From: Leptospira wolffii serovar Khorat str. Khorat-H2
Lineage (GTDB): Bacteria > Spirochaetota > Leptospiria > Leptospirales > Leptospiraceae
Direction of reading: 5' to 3'
DNA length: 7,038 bases
Assembly: GCF_000306115.2 (NCBI RefSeq)
Contig: NZ_AKWX02000009.1
Coordinates: forward strand, 1 to 7,038
A program made the position numbers and the translations under genes. The notes beneath the pieces are model-generated. The model was not told the origin of the DNA. It worked only from the letters and a program-made list of their open reading frames with translations, and did no database searches. This document shows positions 1-6,456 of the stretch, piece by piece; within the stretch, counting starts at the first letter, position 1, and each line of letters begins with the position of its first letter.

Positions 1-42
1 ATTGAATTTGCAGAATGTATTGTTCAATCCAATCTATTATAA
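1..42 (+). CDS. 3' end of a second copy of the 146-aa cassette protein (partial)
   Basis: The window opens inside a gene. The first 13 codons plus TAA (40-42) are base-for-base identical to the last 14 codons of the gene at 4081-4521, and the identity continues through the following attC site. This is therefore the tail of a duplicate of that cassette gene, with the rest upstream of the window. The product is an uncharacterised acidic protein; nothing more can be said from this fragment. Confidence 0.8.
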   Translation: MEFAECIVQSNLL

Positions 43-242
43 GTTAAGACTGAGCTGCAAAAGATTTACTTAGGTTAAATTTAAACAACGTCGCATAACT
101 ATCGGTGCTTCCGCATCGCTGCGGGATCGCTTCGCGCCCCTTGCTTGGGCTGCGCCACATTTCGCTTTGTCACTCGCCTTGCTGGGCAAGTCTCGTGCCA
201 AGTCCTTCGGACTCGCGAAACGTCGGAACACCTTGGTCGTTA
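1..242 (+). repeat. Exact direct repeat, copy 1 (cassette tail plus attC1)
   Basis: These 242 bases match 4480-4721 with no difference that I could find in a base-by-base reading. Identity starts at or before the window edge and ends three bases into the cassette junction: both copies read GTTA, after which copy 1 continues AGCG and copy 2 GGCG. The break falls at the integrase cut G^TT, because the first bases of any cassette are TTA. This is what duplication of a whole cassette, or of a block ending at an attC site, would leave. Confidence 0.95.
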
Positions 243-245
243 AGC
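93..245 (+). repeat. attC: attC1 recombination site (153 bp)
   Basis: The R'' box is GCATAAC (93-99) and the R' box is GTTAAGC (239-245). The L'' arm GGTGCTTCCG pairs with the L' arm CGGAACACC apart from one unpaired C, the expected extrahelical base. Inside lie a stem 157-165/215-223, a hairpin with arms AGTCC and GGACT at 201-213, and a further CTTGC/GCAAG-type hairpin. R' belongs to the next cassette, so R'' and R' are not fully complementary here; R'' pairs perfectly with the start of the identical cassette at 4053. The site is identical to attC6. Confidence 0.93.
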
Positions 246-274
246 GCCATTACTTCAATTAAGCTGTAATAAAA

Positions 275-1045
275 ATGGATATTTTTAAAAGCTATTCCAG
301 TGAATTCATCGCAAAATTTGAAAGAATTTCCTCTCTAATTAATCATACTCAATCTATCGGAAATTATCGTGAAGAACTTTTAAGAAGCTTTCTTTCTAAT
401 TTACTCGGTAATCGTTTTTCAATAAAAACTGGTTTCATTCACGATCGAGCCGGTGCTTTATCTTCTCGTCAAATCGATATTTTGATTATCGATGAGAACG
501 ATCCAGCAGGATATTTATTTAAAGAAGATAGTTTTGCAATCGTTAATCCGAGAGCTGTAGTATGTGCAATCGAAGTTAAAAGTAATTTTAACATCTCATC
601 TTTCAGAGATATTGCTGATCACGCTTTTAGTTTTCGTAAAATAATGAAAAGTTCAGGGCAATTCTTTGCATTCTGCTTTAAAAATGAATCACCGGAACTT
701 CGATCGTTAGGCTCTTGGTTTTCCGAAATTAGCCATATTCCTAATGAAATTGAGAATTATGCTAATTCAGTATATCTATTTGATAAAGGGAAATTGCAAA
801 TAGTTACTCCTACCTCCGCAGAACCGTTCGGATCATACTTTATGGAACCTAAATCTAATCCTAAAGATATCAATACTATGGTACTAGCAGAGTTTCTTTC
901 TACAATTGTAAAGCATTGCGAAATTAGAGCCGGCATAGTTGGCAATCCTTACCGAGATTATATGCCTGATTCTATATTTACTATATATGATAATTGCTAC
1001 CGTTATGGAATTGGAGCAACTCAGGGAAAAATAAAAAAAGCGTAA
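275..1045 (+). CDS. DUF6602-like protein with a PD-(D/E)XK nuclease-type core
   Basis: This 256-aa soluble protein is the only gene of its cassette. Its N-terminal half has the pattern I associate with DUF6602 proteins, which carry a restriction-endonuclease-like fold: a helix with YREELLR (residues 31-37), then the strand SRQIDILIID (64-73) supplying D68, then AVVCAIEVKS (94-103) supplying E100 and K102. E33/E34, D68, E100 and K102 fit the catalytic set E...D...ExK, so the core looks intact. The C-terminal half (about 120-256) is mixed alpha/beta with no motif I recognise. The predicted activity is metal-dependent cleavage of DNA or another nucleic acid; the target is unknown. The start ATG is 35 bp after the junction with no clear Shine-Dalgarno sequence, only an A-rich leader. 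TAA at 1043-1045 lies just before the attC2 core. There is no partner protein in the cassette, so it may act alone. The family name is from memory. Confidence 0.75.
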   Translation: MDIFKSYSSEFIAKFERISSLINHTQSIGNYREELLRSFLSNLLGNRFSIKTGFIHDRAGALSSRQIDILIIDENDPAGYLFKEDSFAIVNPRAVVCAIEVKSNFNISSFRDIADHAFSFRKIMKSSGQFFAFCFKNESPELRSLGSWFSEISHIPNEIENYANSVYLFDKGKLQIVTPTSAEPFGSYFMEPKSNPKDINTMVLAEFLSTIVKHCEIRAGIVGNPYRDYMPDSIFTIYDNCYRYGIGATQGKIKKA

Positions 1046-1049
1046 CGGC

Positions 1050-1201
1050 GCTTAACTTACGCCTCTGCCGCAGCGCTTCGAGATGCTTCGCACTCTCGCT
1101 TGGCCTTCGGCACATTCCGCTTTGTCACTCGCCTTGCAGGGCAAATCTCGTGCCAAGTGCTTGCGCACGCGCGGAACGTCGGCAAGGCTTGGTCGTTAGA
1201 C
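1050..1201 (+). repeat. attC: attC2 recombination site (152 bp)
   Basis: R'' is GCTTAAC (1050-1056) and R' is GTTAGAC (1195-1201). L'' GCCTCTGCCG pairs with L' CGGCAAGGC with one extrahelical C. Both arms differ from those of attC1 yet remain complementary, so the stem is held by compensatory change. The internal stem is 1112-1120/1171-1179. The third hairpin has arms GTGC and GCAC at 1157-1168, different in sequence from that of attC1 but with the same design. R'' is the inverted complement of the start of its own cassette (239-253). Confidence 0.93.
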
Positions 1202-1226
1202 GTCATGACCTATCAATATTTACTAA

Positions 1227-1231
1227 AAGGA
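1227..1231 (+). promoter_or_regulatory. Ribosome binding site fixing the start of the membrane protein
   Basis: AAGGA lies 5 bp before ATG 1237. This is the clearest Shine-Dalgarno sequence in the window. It supports 1237 over the in-frame upstream starts, which would make the protein read through the whole attC2 palindrome. Confidence 0.75.
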
Positions 1232-1236
1232 AAATT

Positions 1237-1638
1237 ATGAAAAGACCTAGATCAATTACAATATTAGCTTGGATAGTCAGTATATCTACTGCTTTTACCC
1301 TGTTTTCATATTTCAGACTTTGGGGTACCCCGCAATTTGCAGCATTGTTGGAAAATATAAATTATCTAACTTATTGGATGAAACTAATTTTATTTGCGAT
1401 GAGTACAGCTATTCTAATACTTCTAAGTATTGGAACATTCTTAGGTATAAATTGGATAAGATATCTTTACACAGGTTGGTATGTATTCTCGTCGGTTCTT
1501 TGTCTTTTTACATATCAGTCAAAAGGTTCAATAATTTTTGGTATGATTACAGGTGCGATAATAATATACTTCCTGTTCCGTCCATTGTCGAATTCATTTT
1601 TTAAAAGAAGTTCTAAATCGGGAATAGAGAGTGAGTAG
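1237..1638 (+). CDS. Small four-helix integral membrane protein, function unknown
   Basis: The protein is 133 aa and almost wholly hydrophobic. Predicted membrane segments are at about 7-26, 47-69, 72-92 and 97-114. A basic N-terminus (MKRPR) precedes the first helix, and a basic tail (FFKRSSKSG, about 121-129) suggests that the C-terminus is cytoplasmic. The opening pattern RPxSITILAW and the late motif YFLFRPLSN (111-119) recall a widespread group of small uncharacterised membrane proteins that begin RPxxVTIxAW; I know of no assigned function. The open frame extends upstream to 994, but that part translates attC2, so ATG 1237 with AAGGA upstream is chosen. It is the sole gene of its cassette. 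It has no enzymatic motif, signal peptide or lipobox. A transport, immunity or stress role would be guesswork. Confidence 0.8.
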   Translation: MKRPRSITILAWIVSISTAFTLFSYFRLWGTPQFAALLENINYLTYWMKLILFAMSTAILILLSIGTFLGINWIRYLYTGWYVFSSVLCLFTYQSKGSIIFGMITGAIIIYFLFRPLSNSFFKRSSKSGIESE

Positions 1639-1677
1639 TTGAACAAGCAAGGATCACGTTTCTCATTAGGTCACAAC

Positions 1678-1820
1678 GTCTAACTATCGGTGCTTCCGCT
1701 CCGCTCGTGGATCGCTACGCGACCACTCGCTCGGGCTACGCCACATTTCACTACTGTCACTCGTCTTGCAGAGCAAGTCTCGCGCCAGCGTGAAACGTCG
1801 GAACACCTTGGTCGTTATAC
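1678..1820 (+). repeat. attC: attC3 recombination site (143 bp, short form)
   Basis: R'' is GTCTAAC (1678-1684) and R' is GTTATAC (1814-1820). L'' GGTGCTTCCG and L' CGGAACACC match attC1, including the extrahelical C. The internal stem is 1743-1751/1790-1798, with ACATTTCAC facing GTGAAACGT. The first arm of the fold is a hairpin with TGG-A-TCGC facing GCGACCA. The third hairpin seen in attC1, 2, 4 and 6 is missing, which accounts for the shorter length. R'' mirrors its own cassette start at 1195-1210 in 14 of 16 positions. Confidence 0.92.
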
Positions 1821-1846
1821 GAAATCGCGCAAAAGGCCCACGATAA

Positions 1847-2887
1847 ATGAAAAGCTCTTCGGATGAAATCAATAGAAAACTAAAAGTAGCGGCAGGAAAA
1901 AATGCAGTTAAGGTTTGTTTTATAGATAATAGTGATTGTACAAAAATTATTAAATCACACTCCATCCAAGAAAATCGCGTCCTAAATAAAATATCTATCA
2001 ACGGTGAAGTTGTAACCGTAGGTTTAGAAATTAACCAAAAAAATGTGGGAATAGCTCCAATGAAAGTCGGAAAAAGTAAAGCAAGTACTTTCCCTGGCTT
2101 CTGTAAATTGCACGATCAAAATGTATTTGCTCCTATTGAGAATATGGATTATTCAGAAGGAAATATTCAACAAAACTTTTTATACACCTTAAGAGCCCTT
2201 GCAAAAGAACATTACTTAAAGCGACTTACAAAGTCATATTATGAGAATGAGATATCGGACCTAAAATCTAAGTTCTTCAAAAAATATAAACTACAGACGG
2301 CAATGGATCGACTAAGCCAATCAGAGTATTATGGATACTTGAGTGAAAGTTTGATCGGGATGAACGATGCGCTAAAATACTTATCCCAATTTAGAATTGA
2401 AATGCTTAAAAAGTTCGAAGATAAAGAATATGATAGTGTAGAGACTGTAAACTTTACAATGGATTCACAATTTCCTATTGCTGTGTCGTCTTTGTTTATC
2501 CCTGACTACAATCATTCCGGTAAAAAGATACATGATTTTGGCGATCTCGAATCTCCTTTACATCCACTTTTCCTTACAATATTTCCGCAAGGATCAAAAA
2601 CATACTTTTTAATATCCTATTTTCGCAAACATAGACTTATTTATGAAGGGTTAAAAAAATGGATAGACGAGAAGGATTTGAATTTTATCGAAACGTTATT
2701 TTCAAATTTGATATTAGTATTTTGTGAAAATTTCTATATCTCTCCAGATATTTGGAAAAAATTGGGAGTATCGAAGCAAGAAGAAATTGTAGATATATTT
2801 TCAAAAAATGTGCATTCAAGTACTACATTACTATACAAAATTCCTTACCAATTTAATATATTTGATTATATGCGCGACTTCGCATAA
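1847..2887 (+). CDS. Uncharacterised 346-aa protein with a putative N-terminal zinc cluster
   Basis: I recognise the N-terminal pattern from uncharacterised bacterial proteins but cannot name the family. C24 and C31, the segment SHSIQENRVLNKIS (37-50, with H38), and STFPGFCKLHD (80-90, with C86 and H89) give a CxnC...H...CxxH set. This looks like a treble-clef or other zinc-binding fold related in style to HNH fingers. The following motif FAPIE (94-98) belongs to the same pattern. The rest (100-346) is mainly helical and charged with no catalytic motif I can identify, and has no membrane segment. The ATG is 32 bp after the cassette junction; AAGG at 1833-1836 is a weak, rather distant ribosome site. 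The gene runs into its own attC site: the last codons TTC GCA TAA overlap the extended R'' core. It is the only gene in its cassette. DNA or RNA binding is possible but is inference. Confidence 0.75.
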   Translation: MKSSSDEINRKLKVAAGKNAVKVCFIDNSDCTKIIKSHSIQENRVLNKISINGEVVTVGLEINQKNVGIAPMKVGKSKASTFPGFCKLHDQNVFAPIENMDYSEGNIQQNFLYTLRALAKEHYLKRLTKSYYENEISDLKSKFFKKYKLQTAMDRLSQSEYYGYLSESLIGMNDALKYLSQFRIEMLKKFEDKEYDSVETVNFTMDSQFPIAVSSLFIPDYNHSGKKIHDFGDLESPLHPLFLTIFPQGSKTYFLISYFRKHRLIYEGLKKWIDEKDLNFIETLFSNLILVFCENFYISPDIWKKLGVSKQEEIVDIFSKNVHSSTTLLYKIPYQFNIFDYMRDFA

Positions 2888-3033
2888 CTAAAAAATTGTC
2901 GCAGCGCTTCGGGATTGCTTCGCAACCCTCGCTTGGGCTTCGCCACATTCCGCTTTGTCACTCGCCTTGCGGAGCAAGTCTCACGCCAAGTCCTTCGGAC
3001 CCGCGGAACGTCGACAATCATTGGTCGTTAGCC
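2882..3033 (+). repeat. attC: attC4 recombination site (152 bp, atypical L'' arm)
   Basis: R'' is GCATAAC (2882-2888, containing the stop codon of the preceding gene) and R' is GTTAGCC (3027-3033). The L arms differ from the other sites: ATTGTCG pairs with CGACAAT continuously, preceded by an A-rich spacer, so I cannot place the usual extrahelical C. The internal stem is 2945-2953/3003-3011. The first hairpin has GGG-A-TTGC facing GCAACCC, and the third hairpin (GTCC/GGAC) is at 2990-3000. The cassette's own ends, 1814-1831 and 2871-2888, are inverted complements in 16 of 18 positions. Confidence 0.9.
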
Positions 3034-3053
3034 GAAATTGATTTGCAAAATTT

Positions 3054-3905
3054 ATGATTAGAATGAAGACATTTGCTAATATCAAGGAATGGTTAAAAAT
3101 CAATATAGGATTTTTGCTTTTACTCCTTGTAGCTCTTATATCTTATATTGCCCTTCAAGTTATTCTCCAATTATATGGGCCATTAATAAAGCTTAATGAG
3201 AGCCAAGTTCTATACTTTTTCTCGACAGCTGCTCAATCAATTGCTGGATTACTTGGTTTAACTTTGACAGCTTATACGTTTTTGAGGAATGAATTAGATC
3301 GAGAAGCTGCCGATGATGAAAGTGTCGAAGATTCAGTTATTGCATTAAAGAAAAAGTATTTTCTTTGGATCATTCTCATGAGCTTTGTTGGTTCTTTTGC
3401 GATAATCCTTTCCTTAATAAATATAGCAGTTGAAGATGATTCTCGACTTTACGACTATCTATCAATTTTATTTAGCACTTCTGGCTTTCTGATATTTTTT
3501 GAAGTTTTGGTTATAATGTTCTTTGCAATTGACATTCTTAATCCGCGTAAATTGGAAAATATTACTCAATTATTAAAAGAAAATTTATTGGGAGATACTA
3601 TAACTCAAGCTGGAGATTTTTCTAATTTTCTTAGCAATTTTAATAGAATTGAGCGTGTATTGCAGAATTTCGCAAGGGAATTTGGACAGCCTAATAGTCC
3701 TAAGCAATTTCAATTAAGTAACAGGAGGATTGCAGAGTTATTGTATCAAAAAGAACAGATCTCTAAAGAGTTACTATTAGATTTACAGAAATTGATACAG
3801 TATAGAAATTTCACTGTACACAGTTCAGAAATATTTGTAGAAAAAACTATGGAACAAGCCTGCATTAAAATTCGCATTGAATTGGAAAAATTAATAGACA
3901 AATAG
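3054..3905 (+). CDS. Membrane protein with a C-terminal HEPN-like RNxxxH domain
   Basis: This 283-aa protein has two parts. The N-terminal part has four predicted membrane helices at about 18-40, 52-77, 103-125 and 134-160, with a charged acidic loop between the second and third (79-98). The C-terminal part (about 190-283) is helical and soluble. It contains RIAELLYQKEQIS (225-237) followed by LLLDLQKLIQYRN and then TVHS, giving R251-N252-xxx-H256. This R-x4-H motif within two helices is the catalytic signature of HEPN domains, many of which are RNases in toxin and abortive-infection systems. Membrane anchoring plus a HEPN-type domain suggests an effector, but no partner or antitoxin is in the cassette. 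The start could be ATG 3054 or ATG 3063; neither has a good ribosome site, and 3054 is 26 bp from the junction. The HEPN call rests on motif and helix context only. Confidence 0.72.
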   Translation: MIRMKTFANIKEWLKINIGFLLLLLVALISYIALQVILQLYGPLIKLNESQVLYFFSTAAQSIAGLLGLTLTAYTFLRNELDREAADDESVEDSVIALKKKYFLWIILMSFVGSFAIILSLINIAVEDDSRLYDYLSILFSTSGFLIFFEVLVIMFFAIDILNPRKLENITQLLKENLLGDTITQAGDFSNFLSNFNRIERVLQNFAREFGQPNSPKQFQLSNRRIAELLYQKEQISKELLLDLQKLIQYRNFTVHSSEIFVEKTMEQACIKIRIELEKLIDK

Positions 3906-3917
3906 CAAATCAACTTC

Positions 3918-4059
3918 GGCTAACTTTCGGTGCTTCCGCGTCGCTTCGAGATTGCTAACGCAACTCTCGCTTGGCCTTCGGCACATTTGCTTCTGTCACT
4001 CGTCTTGCAGAGGCAAGCCTCGCGCCATCGCAAACGTCGGAACACCTTGGTCGTTATGC
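3918..4059 (+). repeat. attC: attC5 recombination site (142 bp, short form)
   Basis: R'' is GGCTAAC (3918-3924) and R' is GTTATGC (4053-4059). L'' GGTGCTTCCG and L' CGGAACACC pair with an extrahelical C. The internal stem is 3983-3990/4030-4037. The first hairpin has GAG-A-TTGC facing GCAACTC; the third hairpin is absent. R'' departs from RYYYAAC at one base, and the same departure is mirrored in the R' box that opens the cassette (GTTAGCC, 3027-3033), so the two ends have stayed matched. In all, 3027-3046 and 3905-3924 are inverted complements in 19 of 20 positions. Confidence 0.92.
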
Positions 4060-4080
4060 GACATTGTTTGAAAAAATCAG

Positions 4081-4521
4081 ATGACAGAAAATTTTTATAA
4101 AAAATATACAGAGTATCATTTCCACCCAGCTATTTACGATATGATTGAAGTAGTTGTTTATGAAAGAATAGATGGAGGCTTTGATGTATATTTATCAGAG
4201 GAAGTAAATTCCGTTCCTGAATTCGAAGAGTCCCGCATAGACCAGTATCATATTTTTGTCGGTACAATTGATAGCGAAGATGAATTTGAAGACTTATATA
4301 AACGTAAAATAAAAAATATAATTGGAAATAGATACGAGCAAATAACTTTTTACAAAGAAAGTAAATCGAGAAAGATTTGTGGAAAAGTCTACGACGAATT
4401 GAAAAAAGCCGGTTGTTCTCATATGTCTATCCGATCAGATGAAACTGGTGATTATAGTATATATATTCGTAGAAAAGATATTGAATTTGCAGAATGTATT
4501 GTTCAATCCAATCTATTATAA
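4081..4521 (+). CDS. Acidic 146-aa cassette protein, function unknown (duplicated in the array)
   Basis: I do not recognise this protein. It is small, soluble and acidic in its first two thirds, with an aromatic-rich N-terminus (YKKYTEYHFH, 7-16) and an acidic patch (DSEDEFEDLY, 64-73). It alternates predicted strands and helices, ending in a strand-helix pattern (about 95-146). It has three cysteines at about 100, 112 and 139 but no clear metal-site spacing. No signal peptide or membrane segment is seen. ATG 4081 is 27 bp inside the cassette with an A-rich leader and no Shine-Dalgarno sequence. The same gene tail and attC occur at 1-242, so the cassette exists in at least two copies. The exact repeat suggests a recent duplication rather than divergence. 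Confidence 0.78.
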   Translation: MTENFYKKYTEYHFHPAIYDMIEVVVYERIDGGFDVYLSEEVNSVPEFEESRIDQYHIFVGTIDSEDEFEDLYKRKIKNIIGNRYEQITFYKESKSRKICGKVYDELKKAGCSHMSIRSDETGDYSIYIRRKDIEFAECIVQSNLL

Positions 4522-4721
4522 GTTAAGACTGAGCTGCAAAAGATTTACTTAGGTTAAATTTAAACAACGTCGCATAACTATCGGTGCTTCCGCATCGCTG
4601 CGGGATCGCTTCGCGCCCCTTGCTTGGGCTGCGCCACATTTCGCTTTGTCACTCGCCTTGCTGGGCAAGTCTCGTGCCAAGTCCTTCGGACTCGCGAAAC
4701 GTCGGAACACCTTGGTCGTTA
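4480..4721 (+). repeat. Exact direct repeat, copy 2 (3' end of the 146-aa gene plus attC6)
   Basis: Identical to 1-242 at a spacing of 4479 bp. It covers the last 14 codons of the gene, the 50-bp gap after it and attC6, up to the first bases of the following cassette. Four whole cassettes lie between the copies. Either one cassette was copied and re-inserted, or a larger block was duplicated; only sequence upstream of the window can tell. Confidence 0.95.
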
Positions 4722-4724
4722 GGC
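4572..4724 (+). repeat. attC: attC6 recombination site (153 bp)
   Basis: R'' is GCATAAC (4572-4578) and R' is GTTAGGC (4718-4724). Up to 4721 it is identical to attC1. The internal stem is 4636-4644/4694-4702 and the AGTCC/GGACT hairpin is at 4680-4692. Here the cassette's own 5' end is also in view: 4053-4072 and 4559-4578 are inverted complements in 18 of 20 positions. Confidence 0.93.
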
Positions 4725-4732
4725 GAAATGCT

Positions 4733-4737
4733 GGAAG
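4733..4737 (+). promoter_or_regulatory. Ribosome binding site supporting a TTG start
   Basis: GGAAG lies 6 bp before TTG 4744. No in-frame ATG exists in the cassette upstream of this point; the nearby ATG 4728 is in another frame and stops after eight codons. The TTG is therefore the best start for the DUF2971-like gene. Confidence 0.6.
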
Positions 4738-4743
4738 TTCATT

Positions 4744-5521
4744 TTGAAGAATAGATATTTATATAGATACATCAGCTTTGAAAAATTTGATGACTTAGTT
4801 CAAACAAAATCTCTGCATTTCGTTCGTCCTGAAGTTTGGGAAGATAAGCATGAGGGCTATATTTTCCAAAAATTAAAAACCACAAGTGGGCAAAATGAAA
4901 TAAGAAAAATACTAGAGACATATCCGAATACTTTAGCTAAAGGAATATTTATAGATTTAGCATTACACTTTGAAAGAATATTTTTTGCTCAATCTTGGTC
5001 TATGAATGGTGAGAGCGAAGCAATGTGGAATTCTTATAGCTCTAATAACCAAGCCATTAGAATTGCTGTTTCCGAATATAAAATCAGAGAAATAAAAAGT
5101 GTAAATCTGTTATATGTGGATTATCAAAGTGAAATCAATTTAAATGCAGAATTGAATAAAATAGGGATTAGTAAAAATAGGACTGATTTTGAGAAAATAT
5201 ATACGCTAAAACGTATGCCATTTTCTTATGAACAAGAAGTTCGTTTAATATTTAAAAAATCCGAAGTTATCAATGAAGGAAGTCCAGCGGAAATAAAATT
5301 ATTTAAAAGTGCGTTTGGCGGGCACTGAACACGAACACTTATTGAAAAGTTTTAGCCCAGATTGGCATAAGGTTGATATATCGTATATTGAAAGTTTTAT
5401 TGAGAATGTTCAAACTCACCCAAAGTCAGATGATACTTTTAATAGAAAAATAAAGGAATATTGTGATTCCAATAATCTTAAGTTTATCGGAAAGTACGAT
5501 CTTTACGAACCGATTGTATAA
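4744..5521 (+). pseudogene. DUF2971-like gene broken by a +1 frameshift
   Basis: The first frame (4744-5328) has the DUF2971 pattern: LYRY (6-9), P29 followed by WEDKHEG (32-38), FAQSWS (81-86), SEAMWNSY (91-98) and YEQEVRLIF (162-170). It stops at TGA 5326 after 194 codons. The frame one base later (open from 5297 to TAA 5519-5521) continues with a typical family C-terminus: YIESFIENVQTHP, then a helix, and a final GKYDLYEPIV. Dropping one A from the AAAA run at 5305-5308 gives a continuous protein of about 258 aa, close to the family's usual length. The break is thus a one-base insertion, a sequencing error in a homopolymer, or less likely programmed +1 slippage. DUF2971 has no firmly assigned biochemical role that I know; members are common in islands and cassette arrays. 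The attC site of this cassette also has a damaged core, so the cassette may be decaying. Confidence 0.78.
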
Positions 5522-5535
5522 GTCCCCAGCACTTC

Positions 5536-5693
5536 GCCTAAGTTACGGCTCTGACGCTACGCTTCGAGATTGCTTACGCAACTCTCGCTCGGCCTTCGGC
5601 ACATTGGCTCAGTCACTCGAATTGCAAAGCAATTCTCATGCCTGTCTTCGCTTCGCTCAGCTCGCCAACGTCGTCAAGCCTTGGCCGTTAGGC
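5536..5693 (+). repeat. attC: attC7 recombination site (158 bp, mutated R'' core)
   Basis: R'' reads GCCTAAG (5536-5542) instead of ending AAC, and R' is GTTAGGC (5687-5693). L'' GGCTCTGACG pairs with L' CGTCAAGCC with one extrahelical C, a third distinct but still complementary arm sequence. The internal stem is 5601-5608/5664-5671. The distal hairpin region (about 5618-5660) differs from the other sites. The base before the terminal C of the spacer is also changed (GGCCGTT instead of GGTCGTT). Confidence 0.88.
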
Positions 5694-5702
5694 GAAATAT
5701 AC

Positions 5703-5706
5703 AGGA
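5703..5706 (+). promoter_or_regulatory. Ribosome binding site of the HNH-like gene
   Basis: AGGA lies 6 bp before ATG 5713 and 15 bp into the cassette. It also falls within the terminal inverted repeat of the cassette (5687-5705), so one short stretch serves both as recombination-end sequence and ribosome site. Confidence 0.65.
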
Positions 5707-5712
5707 ATATAA

Positions 5713-6456
5713 ATGAGGAACGATTTTTCTCAAACTATTAAAAAGAAGCTATCCGATCGCGCTGGGAACAAATGCTCAAATCCGGAATGCCGAAGAGCAA
5801 CTGTCGGTCCGGCAAGTGAAAACGATAAAATAATCAATATCGGCGTCGCTAGCCATATAACCGCAGCATCACCAGGTGGGCCGAGATTCGACAAAACTCT
5901 CACTGAACTAGAAAGATCCAGTTATAAAAATGGCATCTGGCTATGCCAGAATTGCGCAAAGATTATTGATAGCGACTTAGACAAACACACAGTTGAACTA
6001 ATACAAAGTTGGAAGCAGGGTGCCGAAGATGAGGCGTCAGAATATGTGAATGGTCGATTAAGCAATGTTAACGCGTTAAAGAAAGACATAATTGAATTTA
6101 GTCTTATAAGACTTGATTCATCGTTAAAAGGATGGAAAGAGACAGATGAGCTTATTGATAACTATCCGAAGATTTATCCCGAATTTCATCAAGTTTTTCG
6201 ACGTTATGAATTTGCCGATATTGATCCTATATTCGATATATCTTTAATTAACAACATAGATAATGGAATTACTATATCTTCAATCGGTGTCATAATTGAT
6301 TGTACAATATCTCATATTGCAGGATTTGGTGAAAGTGAAGCTTATGAGCTCGATATAAAGGCAAGTTATTCTGTAGATATCGGTTCGGTTGATGACAAAA
6401 TATATACTCTATTGGAAGATCAAAAAATCATCCCGAAAAGTATCAAGGTAGATTGA
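5713..6456 (+). CDS. HNH-like zinc-finger protein, final histidine missing
   Basis: The protein is 247 aa. Residues 1-90 carry an HNH-type treble clef: NKCSNPEC (19-26, with C21 and C26), SHITAA (47-52, with H48), NGIWLCQNC (73-81, with N73, C78 and C81), then IIDSD (84-88). C21, C26, C78 and C81 form a complete zinc site, H48 is the first catalytic His and N73 the Asn. The position after C81, usually the last His (CxxCH), is Ala here, so cleavage activity is doubtful and the domain may only bind nucleic acid. A helix (about 90-112) follows, then a region rich in predicted strands (about 165-247). AGGA precedes the ATG. The frame ends at TGA 6454-6456, overlapping a second frame (6453-6728) that looks like the expected C-terminal beta domain. 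The two may be one protein split by a frameshift, or two translationally coupled products. Confidence 0.78.
   Translation: MRNDFSQTIKKKLSDRAGNKCSNPECRRATVGPASENDKIINIGVASHITAASPGGPRFDKTLTELERSSYKNGIWLCQNCAKIIDSDLDKHTVELIQSWKQGAEDEASEYVNGRLSNVNALKKDIIEFSLIRLDSSLKGWKETDELIDNYPKIYPEFHQVFRRYEFADIDPIFDISLINNIDNGITISSIGVIIDCTISHIAGFGESEAYELDIKASYSVDIGSVDDKIYTLLEDQKIIPKSIKVD

Noticed and set aside
757..945. Minus-strand frame inside the DUF6602-like gene
   Set aside because: It lies fully inside a well-supported gene and has no recognisable motif or ribosome site.
994..1236. Upstream extension of the membrane-protein reading frame
   Set aside because: It would translate the whole attC2 palindrome; a strong AAGGA ribosome site marks ATG 1237 as the start.
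1269..1604. Second plus-strand frame inside the membrane-protein gene
   Set aside because: It is an out-of-frame shadow of the four-helix protein, which has a good ribosome site and coherent hydropathy.
1684..2001. Minus-strand reading frame across attC3
   Set aside because: Most of it is antisense attC. The same peptide (TKVFRRF and LAR) appears in the minus-strand frame over attC8, so it is a by-product of the repeat, and it also overlaps the 346-aa gene.
5301..5311. TTTAAAA considered as a -1 programmed frameshift heptamer
   Set aside because: Its phase (TTT AAA A) is wrong for X XXY YYZ slippage, and the required shift is +1, so a simple one-base insertion is more likely.
5463..5741. 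Plus-strand frame overlapping attC7
   Set aside because: It translates the end of the DUF2971-like gene in another frame, then attC7; low-complexity repeat translation with no family resemblance.
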